Assembly (NCBI RefSeq): GCF_021183825.1
Contig: NZ_CP089211.1
Location: 3,459,501-3,523,500 of the forward strand
DNA: 64,000 nucleotides
From: Sinomicrobium kalidii
GTDB lineage: Bacteria > Bacteroidota > Bacteroidia > Flavobacteriales > Flavobacteriaceae
Direction: 5' to 3'
Shown piece after piece: positions 16,089 through 25,516 of the stretch; within the stretch, counting starts at the first letter, position 1, and each line of letters starts with the position of its first letter. The position numbers and the translations under genes were made by a program. Below the pieces are notes generated by a model. It was not told where the DNA came from, did no database searches, and saw only the letters and a program-made list of their open reading frames with translations.

Positions 16089-16814
16089 ATGAACAAACAA
16101 GTTGAAATACAGGATCTGGGTTCCCGTGACTACAAGGAAGTCTGGGACTACCAGGAAGAACTTTTTAAAGGCATTCTGGATATCAAGGTAAGGAACAGAA
16201 GGGAGGACACGGCCATAGCCACACCCAATTATTTTCTGTTTGTAGAGCATCCTCATGTTTATACGCTGGGGAAGAGCGGGGACATGCAGAATATGCTGCT
16301 CAGTGAAGAACAACTTGAAAAAAAAGGAGCGTCGTTCTACAAGATCAATCGCGGGGGGGATATTACCTATCACGGTCCCGGACAGATCGTGGGTTACCCT
16401 ATACTGGACCTCGACAATTTTTTTACCGACATACACAAATACCTGCGTTTCCTGGAAGAAGTGATCATCCTTACACTGACAGAATACGGCCTGAAAGCCT
16501 CGCGGAGCGAAGGCGAAACCGGGGTATGGCTGGATGTGGGAACGCCCTTTGCCCGGAAAATATGTGCTATGGGCGTACGCGCCTCCCGATGGGTCACCAT
16601 GCACGGTTTTGCGTTAAATGTCAATGCCGACCTGGGCTATTTTGACCATATCATTCCCTGTGGCATCCGTGGTAAGGCAGTGACCTCCCTGAATGTTGAG
16701 CTCGGAAAACGGGAAGTTGACCCGGAAGAGGTCAAGGAAAAGATACGCAATCATTTTTCCCGGCTTTTTGAAGCCCGGCTGGTCAGATCATCAGGAGTAT
16801 TATCCGAAAAGTAA
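16089..16814 (+). CDS. lipB: Octanoyl-[acyl-carrier-protein]:protein transferase
   Basis: 241 residues. LipB moves the octanoyl group from acyl carrier protein to lipoyl domains, the first step of lipoate assembly. Family motifs are NRGGDITYHGPGQIVGYP, the catalytic cysteine in HIIPCGI and the catalytic lysine in GKAVTSL. The frame is open upstream to 16017, but the family's N-terminus aligns with MNKQVEIQDLG, and a promoter element sits just before it. The convergent neighbour is pdxJ. Confidence 0.95.
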   Translation: MNKQVEIQDLGSRDYKEVWDYQEELFKGILDIKVRNRREDTAIATPNYFLFVEHPHVYTLGKSGDMQNMLLSEEQLEKKGASFYKINRGGDITYHGPGQIVGYPILDLDNFFTDIHKYLRFLEEVIILTLTEYGLKASRSEGETGVWLDVGTPFARKICAMGVRASRWVTMHGFALNVNADLGYFDHIIPCGIRGKAVTSLNVELGKREVDPEEVKEKIRNHFSRLFEARLVRSSGVLSEK

Positions 16815-16845
16815 AAGACGTTGCTTTTCGGGGACAGGCATACTT

Positions 16846-17562
16846 TTATCCCTTCAGCTTGTTCAGGTACATGTTGATCACGTTCTCTATGCCGAGGTAA
16901 AGGGATTCCGCGATGAGGGCATGCCCTATGGAAACCTCCAGGAGTCCGGGGATATTTTCTTTAAAGAACTGCACGTTCTCAAGGTTGAGATCGTGCCCGG
17001 CATTAATGCCCAACCCCAGGGAATTGGCCGCTTTGGCCGCTTCCGTATAAGGAAGGATTCCCTTTTTATCCCCTTTTTCATAGGCCGACGCATAAGCTTC
17101 GGTATACAACTCGATCCGGTCTGTTCCGGTGGCTACCGCGCCCTCTATCATCTTTACATCCGGGTCGGTGAAAATAGAAGTGCGTATGCCGTTTCTCCTG
17201 AATTCATCAATGACTTCCCGGAGGAAATCCCTGTGCTTGATCGTATCCCAGCCCGCATTGGATGTTATGGCATCCTCGGCATCGGGTACCAGTGTCACCT
17301 GGGTAGGTTTGACCTCCAATACAAGTGCCATAAATTTTTTGATAGGGTTGCCTTCTATGTTGAATTCGGTATGTACAATGGCTTTCAGGTCCCTGGCATC
17401 CTGGTAGCGTATATGGCGCTCGTCCGGTCTGGGGTGTATGGTAATTCCCGCTGCGCCATAATCTTGTATATCGCGTGCCATTTCCAGCAGATCCGGTACA
17501 TTGCCGCCTCTTGAGTTTCGCAGGGTGGCTATTTTGTTGATGTTTACACTTAGCTTGGTCAT
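16846..17562 (-). CDS. pdxJ: Pyridoxine 5'-phosphate synthase
   Basis: 238 residues, normal length. It condenses 1-deoxyxylulose 5-phosphate with 3-amino-2-oxopropyl phosphate, the last ring-forming step of DXP-dependent vitamin B6 synthesis. Typical TIM-barrel segments are [29 protein letters not shown], the VTLVPD segment and [11 protein letters not shown]. The frame extends ten residues upstream, but [12 protein letters not shown] is the conserved start. A promoter element (17582-17589) lies 20 bp before it. Single-gene unit. Confidence 0.96.
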   Translation of the reverse strand: MTKLSVNINKIATLRNSRGGNVPDLLEMARDIQDYGAAGITIHPRPDERHIRYQDARDLKAIVHTEFNIEGNPIKKFMALVLEVKPTQVTLVPDAEDAITSNAGWDTIKHRDFLREVIDEFRRNGIRTSIFTDPDVKMIEGAVATGTDRIELYTEAYASAYEKGDKKGILPYTEAAKAANSLGLGINAGHDLNLENVQFFKENIPGLLEVSIGHALIAESLYLGIENVINMYLNKLKG

Positions 17563-17581
17563 ATGAAAAGATAAATATGGA

Positions 17582-17589
17582 CAAAAATA
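17582..17589 (-). promoter_or_regulatory. Promoter -7 element of pdxJ
   Basis: Minus-strand TATTTTTG 20 bp before the chosen pdxJ start matches the consensus and supports that start over the longer frame, which would contain the promoter. Confidence 0.5.
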
Positions 17590-17755
17590 CAAAGTTCATC
17601 CTGCTTTTTTCTCACATAATTTAATTAATTTGCTGTCCGAAAGAATTGGCAAACAAAGAGCCTCGGACAAACAGGTGTAATGATGGAGATACCGGCCGGG
17701 GAGGAAGAAATTAAATGCGCCCGTACCCGGCGGTTTCGGGCATGAAAAATCTGGT

Positions 17756-18412
17756 ATGGAGATTAATTCTTTAATAAGTTACGATGTTGCTCCGGTGTCA
17801 CCGGATAAAACCATGAAGCAGGTACAGGAGCTTTTTTTCGAGCTTACCAATACCCATTTGCCCGTGGTCAGGGAAGGGCATTTGGTGGGGAATATTTCAG
17901 AAGAGGATATAGCCGGTTTTGACCTGGAGAAGAAAGTGTCTGATTACCTCTATGCCCTGGATGTCTTTTTTGTGAATGAAGTTACGAACTGGCTCGAAGT
18001 GCTTGAAGAGTTTGCCAGAAATAATGCCAATATAATGCCTGTTCTGGACCGGGAAGGCAGGTATGTGGGGTATTACGAGCTTACGGATGTTATGGGCCTC
18101 TTCCGTGAAACCCCCTTTTTTAATGAACCGGGAGGGATACTTATTGTCGAAAAAGGCAACACGGACTATACATTCAGTGAAATATCACAGATTGTGGAAA
18201 GTGACAACGGCAAACTTCTCGGGGCTTTTATCTCCAGGAATGAAGGAGATCTGGTGCAGATCACCCTGAAAGTGGGGAATACGGGGTTGAATTCCATTAT
18301 ACAATCGTTCAGGAGATACGGATATAACATTATAACGGGGAACGAAGATGATACGTATATGGAAAACCTGAAAGAAAGGTCGAATTATTTAAGGAAGTTC
18401 CTCAATATCTAA
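17756..18412 (+). CDS. CBS-domain protein of the envelope gene block
   Basis: 218 residues. The N-terminal half carries a pair of CBS repeats (about 1-60 and 65-125), modules that usually bind adenine nucleotides; the second half (about 130-218) resembles an ACT-like regulatory fold (GGILIVEKGNTDYTFSEISQIVE). There is no catalytic domain. The gene is 17 bp upstream of nadK, and this order is conserved in Flavobacteriaceae, which suggests a role linked to NAD(P) level or envelope synthesis; that link is only by position. Confidence 0.85.
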   Translation: MEINSLISYDVAPVSPDKTMKQVQELFFELTNTHLPVVREGHLVGNISEEDIAGFDLEKKVSDYLYALDVFFVNEVTNWLEVLEEFARNNANIMPVLDREGRYVGYYELTDVMGLFRETPFFNEPGGILIVEKGNTDYTFSEISQIVESDNGKLLGAFISRNEGDLVQITLKVGNTGLNSIIQSFRRYGYNIITGNEDDTYMENLKERSNYLRKFLNI

Positions 18413-18429
18413 AAAACAAGTTCCTCGAC

Positions 18430-19314
18430 ATGAAGGTAGGTGTATTCGGACAGTTTTATCATGATGACAGTGAAGAATATGTACTCACGTTATTGGAAGC
18501 ATTGAACGAGAAAGGGGTAAAAGTGGCGATAGAGGTAAAATACCTGGAACGCATCCGTCATTTCCTGGGCGATAACAGGGATTATGAAACATTTTTTTCT
18601 TTTGAAGACCTCGACTCCGGTTTCGATATGTTCTTCAGTATGGGGGGGGATGGTACGATACTCAGGACCATACTCTATATAAGGAACCTGGGGATACCGG
18701 TGCTGGGCATCAATACCGGAAGGCTCGGCTTTCTGGCCACGGTGCAAAAGGAAGATATTCGCCAGGCCGTAGACAGTATTGCCCGAAAGGAATACGATGT
18801 TGTGGACAGGGCGCTCCTGGAAATACATACCGATCCCGTAAACAAAGACCTTTCGGAGTTTAATTTTGCGTTGAACGAAGTGGCCGTAAGTCGAAAAGAC
18901 ACGACCTCCATGATCACAGTAGCTACATACCTGAACGATGAATACCTCACTTCCTATTGGGCAGACGGGCTTATTATTGCTACCCCGACGGGCTCTACAG
19001 GGTATTCCCTGAGTTGCGGAGGCCCGGTGATGACACCGGACAGCACAGGTTTTGTGATCACCCCCATAGCACCGCATAACCTGAATGCCAGGCCCCTGGT
19101 TATTCCGGATGATACCGAAATAAAACTGAAGGTGTCCGGCAGGGAAAAGAATTATCTCGTTTCCCTGGATTCCAGGCTGGCGATCCTTCCCGAAGAAACA
19201 GTGATTACCATTAAAAAATCATCTTTCGCCATGAGAATGGTGGAACTGCGGACCGAAAGTTTTTTGAAAACGCTTCGGAACAAACTGTTGTGGGGAGAAG
19301 ATAAACGCAATTAA
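18430..19314 (+). CDS. nadK: NAD kinase
   Basis: 294 residues. It phosphorylates NAD to NADP. The diagnostic motifs are FFSMGGDGTILRT (GGDG), NTGRLGFLA, the conserved ALNEVAVSR and the PTGSTGYSLSCGGP loop. Length is normal. The gene follows the CBS-domain protein with a 17-bp gap and precedes the DUF6089 gene, which has its own promoter. Confidence 0.97.
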   Translation: MKVGVFGQFYHDDSEEYVLTLLEALNEKGVKVAIEVKYLERIRHFLGDNRDYETFFSFEDLDSGFDMFFSMGGDGTILRTILYIRNLGIPVLGINTGRLGFLATVQKEDIRQAVDSIARKEYDVVDRALLEIHTDPVNKDLSEFNFALNEVAVSRKDTTSMITVATYLNDEYLTSYWADGLIIATPTGSTGYSLSCGGPVMTPDSTGFVITPIAPHNLNARPLVIPDDTEIKLKVSGREKNYLVSLDSRLAILPEETVITIKKSSFAMRMVELRTESFLKTLRNKLLWGEDKRN

Positions 19315-19551
19315 AACTGCGGCAACACAAAACTTTAAACATGGATTTAAAAACTTTTATGCCGGTCCCGAAACCGAATGCCGATTACCGGTTTTCCGGA
19401 ATTGTCCTGAAGAACAAGGAAACGGCTGTGACAACCGGAAAAATAACAGCACAATATTTGTATTTCCGGCTCCGAAGCAATAAAAAACCTTTAAATCTGT
19501 TGTTTAAGCATACTAATTTAAAGGAAATTACCCATGAGCAATCTTAATTAT

Positions 19552-19559
19552 TATATTTG
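19552..19559 (+). promoter_or_regulatory. Promoter -7 element of the DUF6089 gene
   Basis: TATATTTG lies 10 bp upstream of the ATG at 19570. Its position inside the longer frame that begins at 19534 is the reason for rejecting that earlier start. Confidence 0.6.
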
Positions 19560-19569
19560 CGGACTTTTA

Positions 19570-20274
19570 ATGCGTATGAGAAAAGGAACAGCTGTCGTAT
19601 TTTTTTTCATAGGCTTGCAGGCAGGGGTGGCTCAAATACATGAAATAGGGATATTCCTGGGTGGAAGTAATTTTATTGGAGATGTTGGCCGGACCAATTA
19701 TATATATCCCAATAAACTGGCTGTGGGAGGAATATACAAATGGAACAAGAGTAAGCGGTATGCGTACAGGGCGAGCCTCACATATTCCAAATTGGAAGCG
19801 GATGATGCCGATTCCGGCAGTTCGGCAAGGGAAGGAAGAGGCTATACTTTCTCCAACCGGGTGCTGGAAGGATCGTTGGGGATGGAGTTCCACTTTTGGG
19901 AATACGACCTGCACACCTTGTATAAGCCATTCACCCCGTATATATACGGAGGGGTGTCGGCCTTTAATTACAGGCCGCATTACCTGGACAGGAATATAGA
20001 CAGGTTAATTGCAGGGAAGGACAGGAGAACATCCTTTGCTTTTCCCTTTGGCCTGGGAGTAAAAGGCGAAGTGCTGCCCAACCTGATACTGGGAGCAGAA
20101 GTAATAGCCAGATATACGCTGGTCAATGACATAGACGGAAGTGACCCGAAAAAGGGGCCCGAAGGGTTGTACAGGGAGTTCGGGAATTTTAACAGTAACG
20201 ACTGGTATGTGTTTAGCGGTATTACCATCACATATACGTTTGGCAAAAGACCGTGTACCTATTGTTATGATTAA
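19570..20274 (+). CDS. DUF6089 outer-membrane beta-barrel-like protein
   Basis: 234 residues with a signal peptide (about 1-22, ending GVAQ). The mature part has alternating hydrophobic strands, aromatic girdles and the phrase HEIGIFLGGSNFIGDVG near the start, typical of the DUF6089 family that sits between nadK and uppS in flavobacteria. It probably forms a small outer-membrane barrel. The protein ends with a CTYC motif that may form a disulfide. Role unknown, but the fixed position next to uppS and bamA points to envelope biogenesis. Confidence 0.87.
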   Translation: MRMRKGTAVVFFFIGLQAGVAQIHEIGIFLGGSNFIGDVGRTNYIYPNKLAVGGIYKWNKSKRYAYRASLTYSKLEADDADSGSSAREGRGYTFSNRVLEGSLGMEFHFWEYDLHTLYKPFTPYIYGGVSAFNYRPHYLDRNIDRLIAGKDRRTSFAFPFGLGVKGEVLPNLILGAEVIARYTLVNDIDGSDPKKGPEGLYREFGNFNSNDWYVFSGITITYTFGKRPCTYCYD

Positions 20275-20386
20275 AAGGCGAAATTCCGGTTGTCATCACC
20301 CGGAAAACGTAGCGTATAGGGTGTAAGCCCGAACAGGGAGAAGAAAAATAGAGCGGGACTTTGGTCCTGATGATGAATATGCTTTA

Positions 20387-21130
20387 ATGGATAATATAAA
20401 AGACGCGATAGATAAGGAGCGACTGCCAAAACACATAGCCATTATAATGGACGGCAATGGCAGATGGGCAAAGCAAAGAGGGAAACTGCGGGTTTTCGGT
20501 CACGAAAGAGGCGCCGATGCAGTACGCAAGATCGTAGAAGGGTGTGCCGAGCTGGGGGTGGAAAACCTGACCCTCTACGCATTTTCCACCGAAAACTGGA
20601 AACGCCCCAAACTGGAGGTAGAAACCCTGATGAAACTTCTCATAACATCGTTGCGGAAAGAACTCAAAACCCTCAACGATAATAATATAAGGCTTTGTAC
20701 CATCGGAAAGATGGAACGATTGCCCCAGACAGTGGCCCGAAAACTGAAGGAAGTTATTGAAAAAACCAAAGATAACCACCGGATGACACTTACCCTTGCC
20801 CTTAGTTATGGTTCCCGCGAAGAGCTCAAAAACGCGGTTCAGGCTATAAGTTTTAAAGTTAAAAATAACATAATTTCTGCCGAAGATATTGACGAATCGG
20901 TTATAAATGAGCATCTTTACACGCAAAATTTGCCCGACGTGGACCTGCTTATCCGTACCAGCGGTGAACTCAGGGTGAGTAATTTTTTACTGTGGCAGAT
21001 AGCTTACGCCGAGCTCTATTTTACAGAAACCCTATGGCCGGATTTTAATAAAGAAAAGCTGTATGAAGCAATTTTAAATTATCAAAACAGGGAACGTAGA
21101 TTTGGAAAAACAAGTGAACAACTTAACTGA
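20387..21130 (+). CDS. uppS: Isoprenyl transferase (undecaprenyl diphosphate synthase)
   Basis: 247 residues. It extends farnesyl diphosphate with isopentenyl units in cis to make undecaprenyl diphosphate, the lipid carrier for peptidoglycan and O-antigen. Motifs: HIAIIMDGNGRWAKQRG (catalytic Asp22), the FSTENWKRP segment, and DLLIRTSGELRVSNFLLWQ for the second substrate site. The stop is 7 bp before the bamA start, so the two are co-transcribed. Confidence 0.97.
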   Translation: MDNIKDAIDKERLPKHIAIIMDGNGRWAKQRGKLRVFGHERGADAVRKIVEGCAELGVENLTLYAFSTENWKRPKLEVETLMKLLITSLRKELKTLNDNNIRLCTIGKMERLPQTVARKLKEVIEKTKDNHRMTLTLALSYGSREELKNAVQAISFKVKNNIISAEDIDESVINEHLYTQNLPDVDLLIRTSGELRVSNFLLWQIAYAELYFTETLWPDFNKEKLYEAILNYQNRERRFGKTSEQLN

Positions 21131-21137
21131 GAATAGC

Positions 21138-23726
21138 ATGCGCAAGAGATATTTCGGAGTAATTATCACAGTCTTTGTGCTTCTTTGTAGTAATGCCGTT
21201 TTAACAGCGCAGGAGATCAAGTTTGATAAAGGAAAAAAATACATCTTGGGAGGCGTTGAAGTTACCGGGGTAAAAAGCTATAATAAGCAGACCGTAATAA
21301 CCTACAGCGGATTACGGGTTGGCCAGGAAATTACCATTCCGGGAGAACAGATAACCAACATTATTAAAAAGTTGTGGAAACTGGAGTTGTTCAGCGATGT
21401 TAATTTTTACATTACCCGTACGGAAGGAAATAAGGTTTTCCTGGAACTGAATATAAAGGAGGTCCCCACGCTTTCTTCTGTGAAAGTGGAAGGTATTAAA
21501 AGAAAGAAAGGGGAGGCCGTACTCAAGGAAGCGGATATTAAGAAAGGGAAAAGGGTTACTGAGAGTTTCATTACCAACACCCGTAACTTTCTTGTCAATA
21601 AATACAAAAAACAGGGTTATCTGCACGCAAAAGCCAATATTGTCACCGCCCCCGATACTTCCGGGGTAAATGCCGTGAAAATGCTGGTAAATATAGACCG
21701 GGGAGAAAAGGTGAAGATAAAAGATATTGTATTTGACGGTAACAAGGCGCTGAAAGACAGGACACTCCGGAAGGCCATGAAAAATACCAAACGAAAGGTG
21801 TTCGGGCGTTTCTGGAAAAAGTCCAAGTTTATTCCGGAGGATTATGAAACAGACCTTACGTCCCTTATTGATAAATACAAGGAAGAAGGTTACAGGGATG
21901 CCAGGATACTTTCCGATACTGTGGTAAATAACAAAACAGACCAGATAAGCATCAATATCGACCTTGAAGAAGGCGATAAATATTACTTCGGGAATATTGA
22001 CTTTGTGGGGAATACGGTGTATTCAGACCGTCAGCTGTCATCCATGCTGGGAATCGAAACCGGGGATACCTACAACGGGGTACTGCTCCGGAAAAGGATT
22101 GCCGACGAAACCAAACCCGACGGCGACGATATTACCAACCTGTATCAGAATAACGGATACCTCTTTTCAAGCATTAACCCGGTAGAGGTTTCGGCCAAGA
22201 ACGATACCATAGATTTTGAAATACGTATCACCGAAGGTAAACTGGCCTATTTTAACGATGTACGGGTTTCCGGTAATGACAAGACCAACGATCATGTTAT
22301 TTATCGTGAATTGCGTACCCGGCCCGGGCAAAAATACAGCAAGGAAAATGTAATACGTACCATCCGGGAATTGGGTGGTCTGGGCTATTTTGACCAGGAA
22401 GCTGTTATCCCCGAAATAAAAAATGCCGACCCCAATGCCGGTACGGTTGATGTTGAATATGGCCTGACGGAAAAAGGTTCCAGTCAGATAGAACTACAGG
22501 GTGGTTACGGAGGCGGAGGCTTTATCGGTACACTCGGATTGTCTTTCAGTAATTTTGCCATCAAGGACATCTTTAAGAAAGATGCCTATAAGCCCGTGCC
22601 AATGGGAGACGGGCAAACCCTGGCACTGAGGTTGCAGGCCAGCCGTTTTTACCAGACCTACAGTTTCTCTTTTTCAGAGCCCTGGCTGGGAGGTAAAAAA
22701 CCCACACAGTTTTCGGCATCCCTGTCGCACAGTAAACAATTTGCATACAACTATCAAACCGGTAGGGCAGACAGAGACCAGAGGTTTTATATAACCAGTT
22801 TTACACTCGGACTGGCCAAACGACTGGAAGTGCCGGACGATTATTTCAGCCTGTCGCATTCTCTGAGTTTTCAGTATTATGACCTTCAGAACTACAATAT
22901 TGGACTTTTCGAATTCGGTAGCAGCGGTTTTGCAAGGAATATCGCATACACCATTGCGCTTTCCCGGGACAACAGGTTCCCGAAGCTGATATATCCGCGT
23001 ACCGGGTCGAGATTTACCATTTCGGCCAGGCTGACCCCTCCTTATTCCCTCTTTGACGGTGTGGATTACGGAAGTCTTGGAGATAAGGAAGAGTTCCAGC
23101 TCAGGGATGAAGATGGAAACTTTGTGTTGGATGATGATGATAACAGAGTTCCCGATGAAGAGAAAATTGCCCAGGAAAAGATCAAATGGCTCGAATTTTA
23201 TAAAATTAAATTTGACGGGGAATGGTATACCAGGCTGGTAGACGATCTGGTTTTAAAAACACAGGCCAACTTCGGTTACCTCGGGGCCTATAACAACGAC
23301 AGGGGAGTTGTGCCTTTTGAACGGTTTTATGTTGGTGGTGACGGAATGGCCAACTATACCCTGGACAGCAGGGAGACCATTGCATTACGGGGATATCCCA
23401 ATCAATCTTTGTCAGGAGGTTCCGGCACCAGTAACCTGGGCTCTACCATATACAACAAGTTCTCTCTGGAACTGCGTTACCCGCTTACCCTGAAACCTTC
23501 AGCCTCTATCTATGGACTTGTCTTTGCCGAAGGAGGTGCTGCCTTTGACGATTTCAAAGACTACAATCCGTTCCAGTTAAAGAGATCCGCTGGCTTTGGC
23601 CTGCGTATCTTTATGCCCGCATTCGGGTTACTGGGGATAGATTTTGGACACGGATTTGACTCCATAGACGGTACCGGACAAAAGAATGGCTGGGAAACTC
23701 ACTTCATTATCGGACAGCAATTTTAA
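21138..23726 (+). CDS. bamA: Outer membrane protein assembly factor BamA
   Basis: 862 residues. A signal peptide (about 1-25) is followed by POTRA domains (about 30-420; starts such as VEVTGVKSYN, VKVEGIKR, IVFDGNKALKD, IDFVGNTVYSD and VRVSGNDKTND mark five) and a C-terminal 16-strand barrel that ends with a terminal Phe (HFIIGQQF). A strand-loop typical of the family, VGGDGM and RGYPNQSL, is present. BamA folds and inserts outer-membrane proteins. The start is set at 21138 because the longer frame overlaps uppS. A terminator follows, so the skp-like genes have their own promoter. Confidence 0.97.
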   Translation: MRKRYFGVIITVFVLLCSNAVLTAQEIKFDKGKKYILGGVEVTGVKSYNKQTVITYSGLRVGQEITIPGEQITNIIKKLWKLELFSDVNFYITRTEGNKVFLELNIKEVPTLSSVKVEGIKRKKGEAVLKEADIKKGKRVTESFITNTRNFLVNKYKKQGYLHAKANIVTAPDTSGVNAVKMLVNIDRGEKVKIKDIVFDGNKALKDRTLRKAMKNTKRKVFGRFWKKSKFIPEDYETDLTSLIDKYKEEGYRDARILSDTVVNNKTDQISINIDLEEGDKYYFGNIDFVGNTVYSDRQLSSMLGIETGDTYNGVLLRKRIADETKPDGDDITNLYQNNGYLFSSINPVEVSAKNDTIDFEIRITEGKLAYFNDVRVSGNDKTNDHVIYRELRTRPGQKYSKENVIRTIRELGGLGYFDQEAVIPEIKNADPNAGTVDVEYGLTEKGSSQIELQGGYGGGGFIGTLGLSFSNFAIKDIFKKDAYKPVPMGDGQTLALRLQASRFYQTYSFSFSEPWLGGKKPTQFSASLSHSKQFAYNYQTGRADRDQRFYITSFTLGLAKRLEVPDDYFSLSHSLSFQYYDLQNYNIGLFEFGSSGFARNIAYTIALSRDNRFPKLIYPRTGSRFTISARLTPPYSLFDGVDYGSLGDKEEFQLRDEDGNFVLDDDDNRVPDEEKIAQEKIKWLEFYKIKFDGEWYTRLVDDLVLKTQANFGYLGAYNNDRGVVPFERFYVGGDGMANYTLDSRETIALRGYPNQSLSGGSGTSNLGSTIYNKFSLELRYPLTLKPSASIYGLVFAEGGAAFDDFKDYNPFQLKRSAGFGLRIFMPAFGLLGIDFGHGFDSIDGTGQKNGWETHFIIGQQF

Positions 23727-23771
23727 TTTTGGCACGATATTTTCTATAAACAAATGGATGAATGACAAAAA

Positions 23772-23787
23772 ACAGGGAACCCCCTGT
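23772..23787 (+). terminator. Putative terminator after bamA
   Basis: The hairpin ACAGGG/CCCTGT with a 4-nt loop, followed by GTGTTTT, lies 45 bp after the bamA stop. The T-run is imperfect. The rest of the 316-bp gap to the next gene holds a small CGGTT hairpin (near 23842) and the promoter at 23947-23978, and no gene. Confidence 0.55.
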
Positions 23788-23946
23788 GTGTTTTATGAGG
23801 TTTGAAGGAAAAGATCAGGTGTAATGTAAACAAAAGTTTTTCGGTTGAAACCGACCGTTTTTACCCTGTTAAAAAAGGATTTACCTGCCTTGGATTGTAG
23901 GGTAAATATGAAGTAAGGCGAAAGTTTCTGTTTTTGAAATTATTCC

Positions 23947-23978
23947 TTGCGGTTATTAATAACGAAAATATAAATTTG
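23947..23978 (+). promoter_or_regulatory. Promoter of the ompH pair
   Basis: A TTG box (23947-23949) is followed after 21 bp by TAAATTTG (23971-23978), a full consensus -7. The leader to the ATG at 24043 is about 60 nt. Confidence 0.65.
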
Positions 23979-24042
23979 CAGAATAGCCGGAGTTTGCCAA
24001 AAAAATTGTTAATTTCAGGCGAAATTTCAAATCATAAAACAA

Positions 24043-24879
24043 ATGAAGGCTAAAGTTCTTTTTATACTGTTATGCATTTCGGTATGGACGGCCCACGCCC
24101 AGAGAGGAGTGAGAATAGCTTATATAGATATGGAATATATCCTGGAAAATATCGAAGAATACCAGGAAGCCAGTTCGCAGCTGAATTCCAGAGTGGAAAA
24201 ATGGAAACTGGAGGTTGAAGAAAAAAAGGGTGCCATTGCACAGATGAAAAAGGAGTTGGAAGCCGAAGAAGTGCTTCTTACCAAAGAGTTGATCGAAGAA
24301 AGGGAAGAAGAGATACAGCTGGCCGAAGAAGACTTACTCGAATATCAGCAAGACCGGTTTGGTCCGGAAGGAGATATGGTGCGGCAAAAACAACTGCTGG
24401 TAAAACCGGTGCAGGACAGGGTGTTCAATGCAGTGCAGGAAATAGCATCCCGGAGGGCGTACGACTTTGTCTTTGACAGATCGGCCGATGTGGTGATGCT
24501 GTATTCCGATAAAAAACACGATATTAGCGACCAGGTTTTGAAAAGTATAGACCGTTCCCGGAAAACGGAACAAAGAAATTCGGGCAGTGCCAAAAGCAGG
24601 TTCGATGATGTAAACCGCGAAGTGGATCCCGAAAGACAGGCCCGGAAAGAAGAGATGGAACAAAAAAGGGACGAAAGGGCAAGGGCCCTGGAGGAAAAAA
24701 GACAACAAAGGATCAGGGAAAGGGAAGAAAGGAAACGCGAATACGAAGAACGTAGACAACAAATCCTGGAAGAAAGGGAGGCGTATCGCAAAGCTCGTGA
24801 AGAGGAAAGAAGGAAAAAACAGGAGGAAAGAGAACAAAAGAAAGCGGAAGAAGAGAGCAATAACGATAATAACAATTAA
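24043..24879 (+). CDS. OmpH/Skp-family chaperone, long form
   Basis: 278 residues. A signal peptide (1-20, ending AHAQ) is followed by a Skp core (about 24-175): a short strand with AYIDMEYIL, a long coiled coil, and a return strand with FVFDRSADVVMLYSDKKHDI. The last 90 or so residues are an extra run of Glu/Arg/Lys-rich helix (repeats of REERKREYEERR type) not found in Escherichia coli Skp. Skp holds unfolded outer-membrane proteins in the periplasm for BamA. Next gene is a normal-length ompH 28 bp downstream; both follow bamA. Confidence 0.92.
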   Translation: MKAKVLFILLCISVWTAHAQRGVRIAYIDMEYILENIEEYQEASSQLNSRVEKWKLEVEEKKGAIAQMKKELEAEEVLLTKELIEEREEEIQLAEEDLLEYQQDRFGPEGDMVRQKQLLVKPVQDRVFNAVQEIASRRAYDFVFDRSADVVMLYSDKKHDISDQVLKSIDRSRKTEQRNSGSAKSRFDDVNREVDPERQARKEEMEQKRDERARALEEKRQQRIREREERKREYEERRQQILEEREAYRKAREEERRKKQEEREQKKAEEESNNDNNN

Positions 24880-24907
24880 CACTTAAACATTTATTATTCT
24901 TGAAATT

Positions 24908-25417
24908 ATGAAACAATTAAAAACATTAGCCATTGCTGTTGTATTAGCTGTAGGAGCTGTAAGTTTTGCAAATGCACAGGACAAAGTTGCTCATGTAAAC
25001 GTGCAGCAATTAGTGGAAGATATGCCGGAGATGAAAGCGGCTAGATCAGAATTGGAGAAACTGGAAAAGCAATATTCTGCGGATTTGAAGAGTTCCGGTC
25101 AGGAATTGCAAAATAAGATAAAGCTGTACGAGAGCGAAGCCTCCGGTAAAACAGAAGAGGAGAACAGACAAAGAGCCGAAGAGGTGCAAAGCATGCAGAA
25201 CAATATTATGCAGGCACGCCAAACTGCTGAGCAGGAACTTCAGAAAAAGCAGATGGAACTCATCCAGCCTATTCTGGAAAAAGCCCGGCAGGCCATACAA
25301 AAAGTAGGCAGGGAACAAGGATTCAAATATGTACTGGATTCTTCACCCAATTCCGGAATCCTCCTGGCAGACGGAAAAGACCTGCTTGCCGATGTTAAAA
25401 AGGAACTCGGATTTTAA
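24908..25417 (+). CDS. OmpH/Skp-family periplasmic chaperone
   Basis: 169 residues, normal Skp length. It has a signal peptide (1-23, ending ANAQ), the N-terminal strand VAHVNVQQLVEDMPEM, a coiled-coil hairpin rich in Gln and Glu (about 40-125), and the C-terminal GFKYVLDSSPNSGILLADG segment that closes the trimer body. It carries client outer-membrane proteins to the Bam complex. It is the second gene of the ompH pair and ends at a strong terminator. Confidence 0.95.
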   Translation: MKQLKTLAIAVVLAVGAVSFANAQDKVAHVNVQQLVEDMPEMKAARSELEKLEKQYSADLKSSGQELQNKIKLYESEASGKTEEENRQRAEEVQSMQNNIMQARQTAEQELQKKQMELIQPILEKARQAIQKVGREQGFKYVLDSSPNSGILLADGKDLLADVKKELGF

Positions 25418-25453
25418 TAACAGCACCCTTTAATTTAAGGATGATAAAAAACA

Positions 25454-25480
25454 GGCCCGGAAAACTCCGGGTCTTTTTTT
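25454..25480 (+). terminator. Terminator of the ompH pair
   Basis: A 7-bp stem GGCCCGG/CCGGGTC (one G-T pair) with a 6-nt loop followed by seven T lies 37 bp after the second ompH stop. Confidence 0.85.
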
Positions 25481-25516
25481 GATACCTGCTCTGTAAGTTC
25501 AATAACCCCCGGGAGA

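Noticed and set aside
19341..19547. 68-codon frame between nadK and the DUF6089 gene
   Set aside because: Weak composition, runs to the promoter of the next gene, no recognisable feature; a real micro-protein cannot be ruled out.
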